Assembly: GCF_008642335.1 (NCBI RefSeq)
Contig: NZ_CP029191.1
Span: forward strand, 3,410,001 to 3,474,000
Source of the DNA: Streptomyces venezuelae
Lineage (GTDB): Bacteria; Actinomycetota; Actinomycetes; Streptomycetales; Streptomycetaceae
DNA length: 64,000 nucleotides
Direction of reading: 5' to 3'
Shown here: positions 33,260 through 43,278 of the stretch, piece by piece
How positions within the stretch are numbered: the first letter of the stretch is position 1
How the letters are laid out: every line of letters starts with the position of its first letter
Notes under the pieces: generated by a model
What the model was told of the DNA's origin: nothing
The model's database searches: none
Seen by the model: only the letters and a program-made list of their open reading frames with translations
Made by a program: the position numbers and the translations under genes

Positions 33260-35788
33260 CTAGGGGCTGGTTTCCGCCCCCAGCATCCGCTCCCGCTGCT
33301 CCCGCGCCCACCCGTACCCGGGGTCGATCCGCAGCGCCTCGTCCAGGGACGCGACGGCCTCCGCCACGCGTTCCAGGGCCTCCAGGGAGAGGGCCCTGCT
33401 GCCCCACGCCCAGGTGAGGTCCGGGTCCAGGGTCAGGGCCGTGTCGTACGCGGCGATCGCCTCCTCGTGGCGGCACGCGAAGCGCAGGATGTCACCGCGG
33501 TCGCTGTACGCACCCGGCGCGTCCGGTGCCAGTTCGTGGGCGCGGTCGAGGTCGGCGAGGGCGCCCGGCAGATCGTCGAGGGCCTGGCGCACGCGTGCCC
33601 TGCGCAGCAGTGCCCACGGGTAGTCGGGCCACAGGTCGAGCGCGCGGTCCAGGTCGTCCAGGGCCTCGCGGGGGCGGCCGAGCACGAACTTGGCCTGGCC
33701 GCGGCTGCCCAGCGTCAGCGGCTCCCGCGGATCGATGGCGTGCGCGCGGTCGAGCCAGGGCAGCGCCTCGTCGGGGCGGCCCATGCGCCGGTACGTCTCG
33801 CCGCGCTGGCGCGCCACCCACTCCGCGCCGGGCGCCGCCTCGTCGGCCGCGGCCAGGTGGCGCAGGGCCGCGTCGAAGTCGCCGAGGGCCCTGCGGGTGA
33901 CGGCGAGACCGTGGTGGCCCCACGGGTCGCCGGGGTCGATGGCGAGGGCCCGCTCGTGGTCTTCCAGGGCCTCGTCCAGCCGGCCGAGGTGGAAGAGGCG
34001 CAGGCCGTGCTGGTTGTGTGCGGCCACCCGGTCCGCGTCGTCGAATCCGGCGCGGGCCAGGAGGAGTTCCAACACGCGCAAGGCGCCGAGCGTCTCGTCG
34101 GCGAGCGCGTCGCGCAGGTCGTCGGACCAGACCCGCAGATGGTCCGCGCCCGTGTCCTCGGCGGCGTCCGTCACCACCCGCGCCCATTCGCGGGCCACCG
34201 CCGTGTCGAAGCGGCAGGCCTCGATGCCCTCGCGCAGGACGCCCGGGAGCGCGGCACGCGGGCCCGCGCACAGGGAGTGGTACAGCTCGTCGACGCGCAG
34301 GGCACGCCACTCCGGGCGCATCCAGGGGCGGCCCGGCGCGTCACGCAGCTCCTCGTCCAGCGCCGCGCGGCGCCGCGCGTACAGCTCGGCCAGGCGGGTG
34401 TGGCCCGCGCTCCACAGGGCGGGCGCGGTGTTGCGGCGCAGGCGCAGCATGGGGGCGCGCACGACGTCGTGGTAGCGGGCGGTGCCCCTGCGGTCGGGCC
34501 GGACGAACGGCATGGCGCGCAGCCACGCGTACAGCTCCGCGGGGCCGTCGCCCGTGCCGTCACCGCCCCCACCGGAGGCGCCCCGGTCCACGCCGCCCCG
34601 GGCCGAGTCACCCACACCGCCACCGCCCCGGCCCGAACCGCCCCCGCTCGGGCCACCCCCGCCCGAGGCGCCCCGGCCCCCGCCGTCCCCGCCCACCGCC
34701 GCCCGCACGATCTCCTCGTCGAGGCGTCTGGGCAGTGCGCAGTCCAGGGCGGCCGCACGCCTGGCCGGGTCCTGTTCGCCCCGCAGGAAGCGTTCCACGG
34801 CGGTGGCGCTGGGGTCGCCGACGTCGTCCGGTGCCGTGGGTCCCGTCTCGGCGAGCGTGGAGACGAGCACGGGCAGTCGGCCCGAGAGCCGCAGGACCTC
34901 CGCGACCACCGGCTCCTCGGTGACGCCCTTGGCCGCGAGCAGGCCGCGCGCCTCGCTCTCCGTGAAGGGCCGCAGCGGCAGTTCGGCGGCGAAGTCCGCG
35001 GCGCCCTCCCAGCGGTCGGGGTCGAGGGGGCGCTGTCCCGCGGTGACCACGACGGTGTTGGCCGGAAAATCGCCGTAGCGGTCGGTCGTCATCACGTCGT
35101 GCAGCCAGCGGTCGAGGAACGGCGCGGTCCGCTCGTACGCGTCGAGGAACAGCACGAGCCACGGCGCGGCGTCGGCGGCCCCGGCCAGCTCGTCCAGGAG
35201 CACGGGCGTCAGCGCGCGCTCGGGTTCCAGGGCGAGGCGGGCGTCCTCGGGGGTGCGGAAGCGGGCCCGGAGCCGTTCGGCGCGCAGGGCGACCCGTTCG
35301 GCGTCGACGACTCCGGAGAACGCGCCGACGAAGGGCACCATGCCGAGCCCGACGACGCCCGCGCGGGCCAGCGCCACGCTTCCCGCCGACGGAGTGTCGG
35401 GTTCCGGTGCGCGGGCCGCGGCGGCGACGGCCTCGTGGAGGCGCTGGCGGTGCGCGGCGAGGGCGCGGTCAAGGGACTTCAGGGCGCGGCCCTGCTGCGC
35501 GTACTGCGCCGCGATCTCGCCGAGCGCCTCGGGGAGGTCCGGGACGCCGTCGTCCACGTGGGCGACAAGTGCCCCGCGTTCCGCGGCGAGTTGTCCCATC
35601 TCGCGTACGAGCGAGGTCTTGCCGACGCCTGCCGGGCCGTGCACGTGGAAGAGGAAGCGGTGCCGGTCGTCCTCGGGTGACAGCTCGAAGTTCGCTCTGA
35701 AGACCCGTAGTTCGTCACGGCGGCCGACGAAGGCCGCGCGACGTCTGCGCCGGATGAGCTCCTGCATCGACACTTTCGCCCGCGCCAT
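33260..35788 (-). CDS. STAND-like AAA ATPase with TPR repeats
   Basis: An 842-residue signalling ATPase. The P-loop is GPAGVGKTSLV (51-61) and a Walker B-like strand is WLVLFLDAYERT near 215. A Gly/Ser/Arg low-complexity linker lies near 390-430. From about residue 560 at least six TPR units follow (for example DEALEDHERALAIDPGDPWG, EALPWLDRAHAIDPREPLT). There is no N-terminal effector domain that I recognise. STAND ATPases act as ligand-triggered switches; here the TPRs would be the sensor. ATG 35788 follows GGGGAGGGA. It is divergent from a secreted FG-GAP protein. Confidence 0.85.
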   Translation of the reverse strand: MARAKVSMQELIRRRRRAAFVGRRDELRVFRANFELSPEDDRHRFLFHVHGPAGVGKTSLVREMGQLAAERGALVAHVDDGVPDLPEALGEIAAQYAQQGRALKSLDRALAAHRQRLHEAVAAAARAPEPDTPSAGSVALARAGVVGLGMVPFVGAFSGVVDAERVALRAERLRARFRTPEDARLALEPERALTPVLLDELAGAADAAPWLVLFLDAYERTAPFLDRWLHDVMTTDRYGDFPANTVVVTAGQRPLDPDRWEGAADFAAELPLRPFTESEARGLLAAKGVTEEPVVAEVLRLSGRLPVLVSTLAETGPTAPDDVGDPSATAVERFLRGEQDPARRAAALDCALPRRLDEEIVRAAVGGDGGGRGASGGGGPSGGGSGRGGGGVGDSARGGVDRGASGGGGDGTGDGPAELYAWLRAMPFVRPDRRGTARYHDVVRAPMLRLRRNTAPALWSAGHTRLAELYARRRAALDEELRDAPGRPWMRPEWRALRVDELYHSLCAGPRAALPGVLREGIEACRFDTAVAREWARVVTDAAEDTGADHLRVWSDDLRDALADETLGALRVLELLLARAGFDDADRVAAHNQHGLRLFHLGRLDEALEDHERALAIDPGDPWGHHGLAVTRRALGDFDAALRHLAAADEAAPGAEWVARQRGETYRRMGRPDEALPWLDRAHAIDPREPLTLGSRGQAKFVLGRPREALDDLDRALDLWPDYPWALLRRARVRQALDDLPGALADLDRAHELAPDAPGAYSDRGDILRFACRHEEAIAAYDTALTLDPDLTWAWGSRALSLEALERVAEAVASLDEALRIDPGYGWAREQRERMLGAETSP

Positions 35789-35892
35789 CGGTCCCTCCCC
35801 GTCCCGTGAGCCCCCAGTCTGGCGTACCGAATCGGACAGAAAGAAGCCGATATCCGGTGAACGGGAACCGAGTTCGGACATAAGTGCGTGTG

Positions 35893-35914
35893 CACCACAG
35901 AAGTCTCTGCGGTG
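35893..35914. promoter_or_regulatory. inverted repeat CACCACAGA-N4-TCTGCGGTG
   Basis: Nine-base arms with one mismatch, in the 190-base region between the divergent ATPase and FG-GAP genes. A candidate operator serving either or both. Confidence 0.4.
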
Positions 35915-35978
35915 TACAACCTTCCCCGCGGAACGATCGTCTTCCTTCACGACCACACAAATTCCCACAGGAGGAACA

Positions 35979-37388
35979 GTGCGCCGCAGTCTCATCACCG
36001 CCGTCGCAGTCGCCTCGCTCGCGGCCCCTCTCGCCCTGGCCACCGCCGGTACGGCGGCGGCCGCACCCATCCCGCCCAAGGCCCCGGTCACCGACTTCAA
36101 CCACGACGGGTACGCCGACCTCGCCATATCGGCCCCGGGCAACTACAACAACGAAGAGCCCGGCAGCGTCTCCGTCGTGTACGGCTCGGCGAACGGCCCC
36201 GACAAGGCCCACGCCGTCACCATCAGCCGTGAGACGGCCGGCGTACCCGGCACCGCCGCGGACGGCGGGCACTTCGGCAACACGACCGCCGCCGCCGACC
36301 TGGACGGCGACGGCTACACCGACCTCGTCGTCAACGGCGGCAAGAAGGCCGTCGTCCTGTGGGGCTCCGCCCAGGGCCTCAGCGGCCAGGGCAGCGTCGA
36401 GCTGGACTCGAACGGCGCGCACGTCACCGCGGGTGACTTCAACGGCGACGGCAAGCGGGACCTGGTCACGGCCGAGTACCCGGAGCCCGAGGACCCGATG
36501 GACAACGACGACGCGGGCATGACCATCGCGTACGGCCCGTTCCAGAAGGACGGCAAGGCCGCGAGCACCCAACAGGTCGTCACCAGCCAGACCTTCGGCC
36601 CCGGCGACTTCGTCACGGGCGACGTGACCGGCGACGGCATCGACGACATCGTCAGCAGCCACGGCTTCGAGGAGATGGCTTACAAGAGCCAGCTGTGGAA
36701 GGGCGGCAAGGACGGGGTGGCCACCACCTCGCAGAAGCTCGCGCCCTCCCTCGGTGGCGCCATCGCGGACGTCGACGGCGACGGCTACGGCGACTTCGTC
36801 ACCCGCGACATCGGCACCAACTTCGAGGACATGCCGTACCAGAAGGGCACCGTCCTCGTCCGCTACGGCTCGGCGTCCGGCCTCTCGGACCGCTCCGCGA
36901 AGATCACCCAGGACAGCGCGGGCGTCCCCGGCGTCGGTGAGGACGGCGACGAGTTCGGCTCCTCCATCAGCGCGGGCGACGTGAACGGCGACGGCCTCGC
37001 CGACATCGCCGTCGGCGTCCCGGGCGAGGACATCGAGACGACCGCCGACGCCGGCAGCGTCGTCATCCTCAAGGGTGCCCGCACCGGCCTCTCCGGCACG
37101 GGCGCGCAGGCCTTCGACCAGTCGAAGCCGGGCATCCCGGGCGCCTCCGAGAAGGGCGACAAGTTCGGCGCGACCGTCCTGCTCTCGGACACCAACAAGG
37201 ACGGCAAGGCCGACCTGACGGTGGGCGCGCCCGCCGAGGACGGCACCAAGGCCGACACCGGCGCCGTCTGGCACCTGCGCGGCTCCGCGAGCGGCACCAC
37301 CACCACCGGCATCGACTCGTTCGGCCCCGCCGCGGTCGGCTCCCCGGACAAGGCGGGCGTGAGCTTCGGCGCGTTCCTGGCGCGCTGA
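35979..37388 (+). CDS. secreted FG-GAP repeat (integrin-like propeller) protein
   Basis: A 469-residue secreted protein. The Sec signal peptide ends near residue 29 (GTAAAAPIPP). The mature part has about seven FG-GAP blades, each with a calcium-binding DxDGDGxxD loop: DFNHDGYADL, DLDGDGYTDL, DFNGDGKRDL, DVTGDGIDDI, DVDGDGYGDF, DVNGDGLADI and DTNKDGKADL. It should fold as a beta-propeller on the outside of the cell. No catalytic residues were found, so binding is more likely than catalysis. GTG 35979 follows AGGAGGA. A strong terminator follows. Confidence 0.9.
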   Translation: MRRSLITAVAVASLAAPLALATAGTAAAAPIPPKAPVTDFNHDGYADLAISAPGNYNNEEPGSVSVVYGSANGPDKAHAVTISRETAGVPGTAADGGHFGNTTAAADLDGDGYTDLVVNGGKKAVVLWGSAQGLSGQGSVELDSNGAHVTAGDFNGDGKRDLVTAEYPEPEDPMDNDDAGMTIAYGPFQKDGKAASTQQVVTSQTFGPGDFVTGDVTGDGIDDIVSSHGFEEMAYKSQLWKGGKDGVATTSQKLAPSLGGAIADVDGDGYGDFVTRDIGTNFEDMPYQKGTVLVRYGSASGLSDRSAKITQDSAGVPGVGEDGDEFGSSISAGDVNGDGLADIAVGVPGEDIETTADAGSVVILKGARTGLSGTGAQAFDQSKPGIPGASEKGDKFGATVLLSDTNKDGKADLTVGAPAEDGTKADTGAVWHLRGSASGTTTTGIDSFGPAAVGSPDKAGVSFGAFLAR

Positions 37389-37400
37389 CGTACTGACGTA

Positions 37401-37426
37401 CCGATACACCGATACACCGATACACC
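37401..37426 (+). repeat. CCGATACA octamer, three tandem copies
   Basis: Three exact copies of CCGATACA, then CC, between the FG-GAP stop codon and its terminator. Unusually AT-containing for this genome and probably a slippage product. Confidence 0.7.
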
Positions 37427-37432
37427 TCATGA

Positions 37433-37464
37433 CTTCGGCACCCGGCGGCGGCCGGGTGCCGAAG
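37433..37464. terminator. bidirectional terminator between convergent genes
   Basis: A perfect 14-base-pair stem, CTTCGGCACCCGGC / GCCGGGTGCCGAAG, with a GGCG loop between the FG-GAP gene and fbiC. Confidence 0.85.
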
Positions 37465-37480
37465 GCGTGTCGGTCCCTCC

Positions 37481-40090
37481 TCAGTCCACCAGCGGCAGCA
37501 GTTCCGGCAGATGTCCGTCCGATGCCGCGGCCGCCCGCTGCCGCTCCTCGGGCACCTCGCCGTACAGCGTCGTGCGCGGCTTCGCGGGGCGCCCGGCGGC
37601 CTCCGCGATGGCGACGAGGTCCTCGACGGACCGGTACGAGCCGTAACTGGAGCCCGCCATCCGGGAGATGGTCTCCTCCATCAGCGTCCCGCCCAGGTCG
37701 TTCGCGCCGGACCTGAGCATCTCGGCGGCGCCCTCCTGGCCGAGCTTCACCCAGCTCGTCTGGATGTTGGGGATGTACGGGTGGAGCAGGACGCGCGCCA
37801 TCGCCGTGACGGCCCGGTTGTCGCGGGTGGTCGGTCCCGGCCGGGCGATGCCGGCCAGGTAGACGGGCGCGTTGGTGTGGATGAACGGCAGCGTCACGAA
37901 CTCCGTGAACCCGCCGACGTCGTGGGACAGTGCGGACTGCTGGACGGCGGCCAGCGTCCGGAAGTGGCCGAGCCAGTGCCGCGGCTGGTCCACGTGTCCG
38001 TACATCATCGTCGAGCTCGACCGGATGCCGAGCTCGTGCGCGGTCTTGATCACCTCGATCCAGGTGGCCGTCGGCAGCTTGCCCTTGGTGAGGATCCACC
38101 GCACCTCGTCGTCGAGGATCTCGGCGGCCGTTCCCGGGATGGAGTCGAGCCCCGCCTCCTTCGCGGCGGTGAGCCACTCGCGGATCGAGAGGCCGGTCCG
38201 CGTCGCTCCGTTGACGACCTCCATCGGCGAGAACGCGTGCACGTGCATGCCCGGCACGCGCTCCTTCACCGCCCGCGCGATGTCGAAGTAGGCGCTGCCC
38301 GGCAGGTCGGGGTGGATGCCGCCCTGCATGCACACCTCGACGGCACCGACGTCCCAGGCCTGGGCGGCGCGGTCGGCGACCTGGTCCAGGGAGAGGGTGT
38401 AGGCGTCCGCGTCGGTCCTGCGCTGCGCGAAGGCGCAGAAGCGGCAGCCGGTGTAGCAGACGTTGGTGAAGTTGATGTTGCGGGTGACGATGTACGTGAC
38501 GTCGTCGCCGTTGACCGTCTTGCGGATGTCGTCCGCGACGGCGCAGAGCGCGTCGAGCGCGGGCCCGTCGGCGTGCAGCAGCGCGAGCGCCTCGTCGTCG
38601 GTGAGCTTCGTCGGGTCGTCGGCGGCCTGCTTGAGTGCCGCGCGTACGTCGCCGTCGATGCGGGACGGCACCATGCCGGGCGCCGCCTGCTCGCGCAGGG
38701 CCTCCCAGTCGCCGTACACCTCGTCGAAGTCGTCACGCCGGTCCGAGGTGCGCCCGGTGGTGTCGATGGTCGCGTGCAGGTCGGTGCGGCCGGAGGAGGC
38801 CACGTACCCCTCGTCGGGCTCCTGCCAGGGGTGGCCCTCGACCACCGCGTCCGGGCGGGCGAGGCCGGTCTCCGGGTCGGCGAGGGCCCGCAGGTGCGGC
38901 AGGAGCCGCGGGTCGAGCCACGGCTCGCCGCGCAGCACGAACTCCGGATAGACGCAGAGTCGTTCGGCGAGTCGGAACCCGGCCGCCGCCGACCGCTCGG
39001 CCAGCTCCTCCACCTGCGGCCACGGCTTCTCGGGGTTGACGTGGTCGATGGTGACCGGCGAGACGCCGCCCCAGTCGTCGATGCCCGCCCCGATGAGCCG
39101 CTCGTACTCGCCCGCGATGAGGTTCGGCGGCGCCTGGATGTTCCCCGCGGGGCCCATGATGTGCCGGGCGACGGCGATCGTGGCGACCAGGTCGTCGATC
39201 TCCGCGTCGGGCATGCCGCGCATCGCCGTGTCCGGCTTGGCGCGGAAGTTCTGGATGATCAGCTCCTGGATGCCGTGGTATGAGCGCGCCACGCGGCGCA
39301 GCGCGAACAGCGAGTCGGCCCGCTCCTCGTACGTCTCGCCGATCCCGATCAGCAGCCCGCTCGTGAACGGCACCGACGAACGCCCGGCGTCCTCAAGGAC
39401 CCGCAACCGGACGGCGGGCTCCTTGTCGGGCGAGCCGTAGTGCGGCTGCCCCGGCTCGCTCCACAGCCGCTCCGACGTCGTCTCCAGCATCATGCCCATG
39501 CTGGGCGCGACGGGCTTGAGCCGCTGGAAGTCCGTCCACGTCATGACGCCCGGGTTGAGGTGCGGCAGGAGGCCCGTCTCCTCCAGGATGCGGATCGAGA
39601 TGGCGCGGACGTACGCGATGGTGTCGTCGTACCCCTCCGCCTCCAGCCACTCCCGCGCCTCGGGCCAGCGGTCCCCCGGCTTGTCGCCGAGCGTGATCAG
39701 GGCTTCCTTGCAGCCCATCGCGGCGCCGCGCCGCGCGATGTCCAGGACCTCGTCCGGGGACATGAACATGCCGTGGCCGTCCCGGCGCAGCTTGCCCGGC
39801 ACGGTCGCGAAGGTGCAGTAGTGGCACTTGTCCCGGCAGAGGCGGGTGAGCGGGATGAACACGCTCTTCGAGTACGTGATGACGCCGGGGCGGCCCGCCG
39901 CCGCCAGGCCCGCGTCGCGCACCCGGGCCGCGGACGCGGTGAGGTCGTCGAGATCCTCGCCGCGCGCCTGCAGCAGGACCGCGGCCTCGCTCACGTCGAG
40001 CGCGACGCCGTCCCTGGCTCTCCTGAGCGCGCGGCGCATGGCGTTCGCGGTGGGTCGTCCGGCCTCTGGGGGCTGCGCGCTGTTGGTCAT
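37481..40090 (-). CDS. fbiC: bifunctional Fo synthase (CofG/CofH fusion)
   Basis: An 869-residue radical SAM enzyme that makes Fo, the deazaflavin core of coenzyme F420, from tyrosine and 5-amino-6-ribitylamino-uracil. Two [4Fe-4S] motifs are visible: CRDKCHYC (C85, C89, C92) in the CofG-like half and CYTGCRFC (about 544-551) in the CofH-like half. Length and two-domain fusion match actinobacterial FbiC. ATG 40090 follows CGGGGAC; ATG 40102 is possible. An LLM oxidoreductase of the F420 type is divergent-adjacent in order and same strand upstream, a common arrangement. Confidence 0.96.
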   Translation of the reverse strand: MTNSAQPPEAGRPTANAMRRALRRARDGVALDVSEAAVLLQARGEDLDDLTASAARVRDAGLAAAGRPGVITYSKSVFIPLTRLCRDKCHYCTFATVPGKLRRDGHGMFMSPDEVLDIARRGAAMGCKEALITLGDKPGDRWPEAREWLEAEGYDDTIAYVRAISIRILEETGLLPHLNPGVMTWTDFQRLKPVAPSMGMMLETTSERLWSEPGQPHYGSPDKEPAVRLRVLEDAGRSSVPFTSGLLIGIGETYEERADSLFALRRVARSYHGIQELIIQNFRAKPDTAMRGMPDAEIDDLVATIAVARHIMGPAGNIQAPPNLIAGEYERLIGAGIDDWGGVSPVTIDHVNPEKPWPQVEELAERSAAAGFRLAERLCVYPEFVLRGEPWLDPRLLPHLRALADPETGLARPDAVVEGHPWQEPDEGYVASSGRTDLHATIDTTGRTSDRRDDFDEVYGDWEALREQAAPGMVPSRIDGDVRAALKQAADDPTKLTDDEALALLHADGPALDALCAVADDIRKTVNGDDVTYIVTRNINFTNVCYTGCRFCAFAQRRTDADAYTLSLDQVADRAAQAWDVGAVEVCMQGGIHPDLPGSAYFDIARAVKERVPGMHVHAFSPMEVVNGATRTGLSIREWLTAAKEAGLDSIPGTAAEILDDEVRWILTKGKLPTATWIEVIKTAHELGIRSSSTMMYGHVDQPRHWLGHFRTLAAVQQSALSHDVGGFTEFVTLPFIHTNAPVYLAGIARPGPTTRDNRAVTAMARVLLHPYIPNIQTSWVKLGQEGAAEMLRSGANDLGGTLMEETISRMAGSSYGSYRSVEDLVAIAEAAGRPAKPRTTLYGEVPEERQRAAAASDGHLPELLPLVD

Positions 40091-40172
40091 GTCCCCGAGC
40101 ATACGAGCGAGTACACCTGCCTCTTACAGATAGTTCCGCGTGGTCTGTCACCCGGGGAATGAAGGGCGCTCG

Positions 40173-41036
40173 TCACGGCGTGACGTACCGCCCGAGTCCG
40201 TCGAGCGCCGCGCACACCTCCGCCTCCCCGGCGGGCGGCAGCTGCACGATCACCTCGTCGACGCCCAGCTCCTCGTAGTACGCGAGCTTGCCCGGCACCG
40301 GCGCGACGGCCGTCACCGCGACATACAGGTCCTGTGCCCCGCGCCCGGCGTCGGCCCACGCCGCCCTGAGCACCGGCAGCGCCTCGCGCAGGCCGCTGCC
40401 CCCGACGGGCATCCAGCCGTCCGCGTACTCCGCGACGTGCGCGAAGAGACCGGGCCCCGCCGCGCCGCCGATGAGCGTGCGCGGACCGAACAGCGGCCCC
40501 CTCGCCGGCCGTTTCCGCGGCGCCCGCGCGGGCTTCGGATGGACCTCGCTCGCCCGTACGCCGCCGAACTCCCCCTCGTACTCCTGCGGCCGGTCCGCCC
40601 ACAGCGCCCGCATGACCGCCATCCGTTCCCGCACGACCGCCCGGCGCCGCGGCCACGACACGCCGTGGTCCTCCGCCTCCTCGCGGTTCCAGCCGAAGCC
40701 GATGCCGAGGGTGACGCGGCCGCCGGAGAGGTGGTCGAGGGTCGCTATCTGCTTCGCGAGGTCGATGGGGTCGTGCTGGGCGACCAGGGCGATGTTCGTG
40801 CCGAGGGTCAGACGTTCGGTGACGGCGGCGGCCTGGGCGAGGGCGACGAACGGGCTGAGCATGCGGGCGCACTCGGGCGGCAGGTCGCCGCCCGGGTAGG
40901 GGGATTCGCGGGGCACCGGGATGTGCGTGTGCTCGGGGAGGTAGAGCCCGGCGAAGCCGCGCCGCTCCAGTTCGCGGGCCAGGCTCACCGGAGTGATCGT
41001 CTCGTCGGTCATGTAGAGCGTGGCGGAGATGCGCAC
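40173..41036 (-). CDS. LLM-class F420-dependent oxidoreductase
   Basis: A 287-residue luciferase-like (TIM barrel) enzyme. Seen: LPEHTHIPVPRESPYPGG, VTERLTLGTNIALVAQHDP and the flavin-type DHLSGGRVTLGIGFGW. The LPEHTHIP form is that of F420-dependent actinobacterial enzymes, which reduce or oxidise small hydrophobic molecules. GTG 41036 has GGAGGAAAC directly upstream. Adjacent to fbiC on the same strand. Substrate unknown. Confidence 0.88.
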   Translation of the reverse strand: MRISATLYMTDETITPVSLARELERRGFAGLYLPEHTHIPVPRESPYPGGDLPPECARMLSPFVALAQAAAVTERLTLGTNIALVAQHDPIDLAKQIATLDHLSGGRVTLGIGFGWNREEAEDHGVSWPRRRAVVRERMAVMRALWADRPQEYEGEFGGVRASEVHPKPARAPRKRPARGPLFGPRTLIGGAAGPGLFAHVAEYADGWMPVGGSGLREALPVLRAAWADAGRGAQDLYVAVTAVAPVPGKLAYYEELGVDEVIVQLPPAGEAEVCAALDGLGRYVTP

Positions 41037-41139
41037 GTTTCCTCCGAGCGTGTCCGGGAGTGTCGGTCGGTCCGGAGCCCTCTTCCTATCCCCGTAAACG
41101 CGGTTGGTCCATGGCCACGCGCTCATTAACCTGACGCCG

Positions 41140-41589
41140 GTGAACAGACGGAAGCAGAAGAAGCTCACCCACCGCCTGGTGTGGGCGGCGGCGGTCGGCG
41201 ACACCCACACGGTCCGCACCGTGCTCCGGACCGGGATCGACCCGGAGCTGCCCGAGGCCGACGGCACGACCGCCCTGTACGCCGCGTCGGTGCACGGCGC
41301 GGCCTCCACGGTGCGGGCGCTGCTGCGGGCGGGCGCGCTGCCCGACACGGAGAGCCGTGGCCTCACCGACGGCACTCCCCTGTGCGGGGCCGCCGCCTGG
41401 GGGCACGTCGCCACGGTCCGCGAACTCCTCGCCCACGGCGCCGACCCGAACCTCCGCGAGGACCAGGGCACGGGACGTACGCCACTGCGGTGGGCGCGCG
41501 ACGGGGCGGGCGGGCCGCACCCGGAGACGGAGGCGGTACTGGTCGCGGCGGGGGCGGTGGAGCACCCGCACTCCGGCAACCGGGCGTAA
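41140..41589 (+). CDS. ankyrin-repeat protein
   Basis: A 149-residue soluble protein with three to four ankyrin repeats: LVWAAAVGDTHTVRTVLRTG, TALYAASVHGAASTVRALL and TPLCGAAAWGHVATVRELL followed by TPLRWARDG. No other domain. Start is uncertain: GTG 41140 (MNRRKQKK) lacks a clear ribosome site, and TTG 41104 would add 12 residues. It probably binds a partner protein. It stands alone between the LLM gene (divergent) and the PHP hydrolase. Confidence 0.8.
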   Translation: MNRRKQKKLTHRLVWAAAVGDTHTVRTVLRTGIDPELPEADGTTALYAASVHGAASTVRALLRAGALPDTESRGLTDGTPLCGAAAWGHVATVRELLAHGADPNLREDQGTGRTPLRWARDGAGGPHPETEAVLVAAGAVEHPHSGNRA

Positions 41590-41691
41590 AACTGCCAACC
41601 GCCTTCCCTTGCCGCGCAGTTCACGGCTCAATACCAGGGTTGCACGCACCACCCACGTCACCGTCGACACGACACCCTGGGGAGCCGCAGC

Positions 41692-43233
41692 ATGTGCGAG
41701 GACGTACACCACCCGATCGGCCCGAACCGGCGCGGACTGTTCGTGACGGGCGCCGCCGCCGCGATTACGTTGGGCACCGTGAGCTTCGCGAGCGGCGCCG
41801 AGCGGCGCGCCCCCGCCGGGGGCCGGAAGCCGGGCGGCACGGAGACGAGAACGGTGCGCGGGACGCTGCCCACCGGCTCGCCCGACTTCGTGTACCTGCC
41901 CATCGAAGTGCCGGACGGGGTACGCGAGTTCCGCGCCTCCTACACCTACGAGAAGCCGACCGTGCCGCCCGGCACCCAGGGCAACGCCCTCGACATCGGC
42001 GTCTTCGACGAGCGCGGCACGGAGCTCGGCGGCAAGGGCTTCCGCGGCTGGTCCGGCGGCGCCCGCACCGAGTTCTTCATCCGCGCCGACGAGGCGACGC
42101 CGGGCTACATCCCGGGCCGCGTCCGCGAGGGCACCTGGTACATCGCACTCGGCCCGTACACGGTCGCCCCCGAGGGTCTCCCCTACGAGGTGACGGTCAC
42201 CCTCACCTACGGGGCACCCGGTAAAATCCCGAAGCCGGTCTACCCGCCCGAGCGCGCCAAGGGCCGCGGGCGCGCCTGGTACCGCGGCGACTGCCACCTG
42301 CACTCCGTCCACTCCGACGGCAGGCGCACCCCCGCCGAGATCGCCGCGCTGGCCCGGGAGGCGGGCCTCGACTTCATCAACAGCTCGGAGCACAACACGC
42401 ACTCCGCGCACCCCCACTGGGCCGACCTCGCGGGCGACGACCTCCTGATCATGCTCGGTGAGGAGGTGACGACCCGCAACGGCCACGTCGTCGCCCTCGG
42501 CGTGGACCCCGGCACGTTCATCGACTGGCGCTACCGCGCCCGCGACAACCGCTTCGGGAAGTACGCGCGGAAGGTCAGGGACGCGGGCGGCCTCGTCGTC
42601 CCGGCCCACCCGCACGCCACCTGCGTCGGCTGCAACTGGAAGTTCGGCTTCGGCGACGCGGACGTCATCGAGGCGTGGAACGGCGCGTACACGCCGGACG
42701 ACGAGATCGCCCTCGCCGACTGGGACAGCCGGCTCGTCGCCTCGGTGCGCGGCGGCCGCCCGTGGATTCCGGCCATGGGCAACAGCGACGCGCACCGCGA
42801 CCCGGACCGCATCGGCGGCCCGCAGACCGTCGTCCTCGCCGACGACCTGACGCGCGAGGCCATCCAGGACGGCATCCGCCGCGGCCGCTCCTACATCGCC
42901 GAGTCCAAGGCCGTGGAGCTCGCCTTCTCGGCGGCGGGCGGCAGGGGCAGGCACGCGGGCATCGGCGGCCGCCTCGACATCGGCCGCGACGACCCCGTCA
43001 CGGTCCGCCTCGACGTGAAGGGCGCCCCGGGCTGCACGGTCCGCTTCGTCACCGACCAGGGCGTCCTGCACACGAGCCCCGCGCTGCCGGAGTCGGGCAC
43101 GGGGACGGTGGAGTGGCGCACGACGGCGTCGTACGCCGCCTACGTGCGGGCGGAGGTACGCCACGCGCCCGTGACCCCCGGCCTGCCGGGCCCGCTGACG
43201 GCGTTCACGAACCCGATCTTCCTGGGCCGGTAG
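41692..43233 (+). CDS. Tat-exported CehA/McbA-like PHP-domain hydrolase
   Basis: A 513-residue exported metallohydrolase. The N-terminus NRRGLFVTGAAAAITLG is a Tat signal. Residues 50-180 form a beta-sandwich. The PHP domain starts at GDCHLHSVHSDG (about 199), continues with SSEHNTHSAHP and GEEVTTRNGHVVALG, and ends in GNSDAHRDPDRIGG; these His/Asp/Glu residues bind two or three metal ions. CehA/McbA-type enzymes hydrolyse phosphoesters or carbamates such as carbaryl; the substrate here is unknown. ATG 41692 follows GGGGAG. Confidence 0.9.
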   Translation: MCEDVHHPIGPNRRGLFVTGAAAAITLGTVSFASGAERRAPAGGRKPGGTETRTVRGTLPTGSPDFVYLPIEVPDGVREFRASYTYEKPTVPPGTQGNALDIGVFDERGTELGGKGFRGWSGGARTEFFIRADEATPGYIPGRVREGTWYIALGPYTVAPEGLPYEVTVTLTYGAPGKIPKPVYPPERAKGRGRAWYRGDCHLHSVHSDGRRTPAEIAALAREAGLDFINSSEHNTHSAHPHWADLAGDDLLIMLGEEVTTRNGHVVALGVDPGTFIDWRYRARDNRFGKYARKVRDAGGLVVPAHPHATCVGCNWKFGFGDADVIEAWNGAYTPDDEIALADWDSRLVASVRGGRPWIPAMGNSDAHRDPDRIGGPQTVVLADDLTREAIQDGIRRGRSYIAESKAVELAFSAAGGRGRHAGIGGRLDIGRDDPVTVRLDVKGAPGCTVRFVTDQGVLHTSPALPESGTGTVEWRTTASYAAYVRAEVRHAPVTPGLPGPLTAFTNPIFLGR

Positions 43234-43239
43234 CGGTCC

Positions 43240-43263
43240 TCTCCGCCCCTGCCGGGGTGGAGA
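43240..43263. terminator. terminator between convergent genes
   Basis: TCTCCGCCCC / GGGGTGGAGA with a TGCC loop and one G-T pair, in the 45-base gap between the PHP hydrolase and the aldehyde dehydrogenase. Confidence 0.65.
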
Positions 43264-43278
43264 AGGGCCCCGCCTTTC

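Noticed and set aside
37401..37426. CCGATACA repeats as iterons or regulator sites
   Set aside because: Located between a stop codon and its terminator, three copies only; slippage is the simplest explanation.
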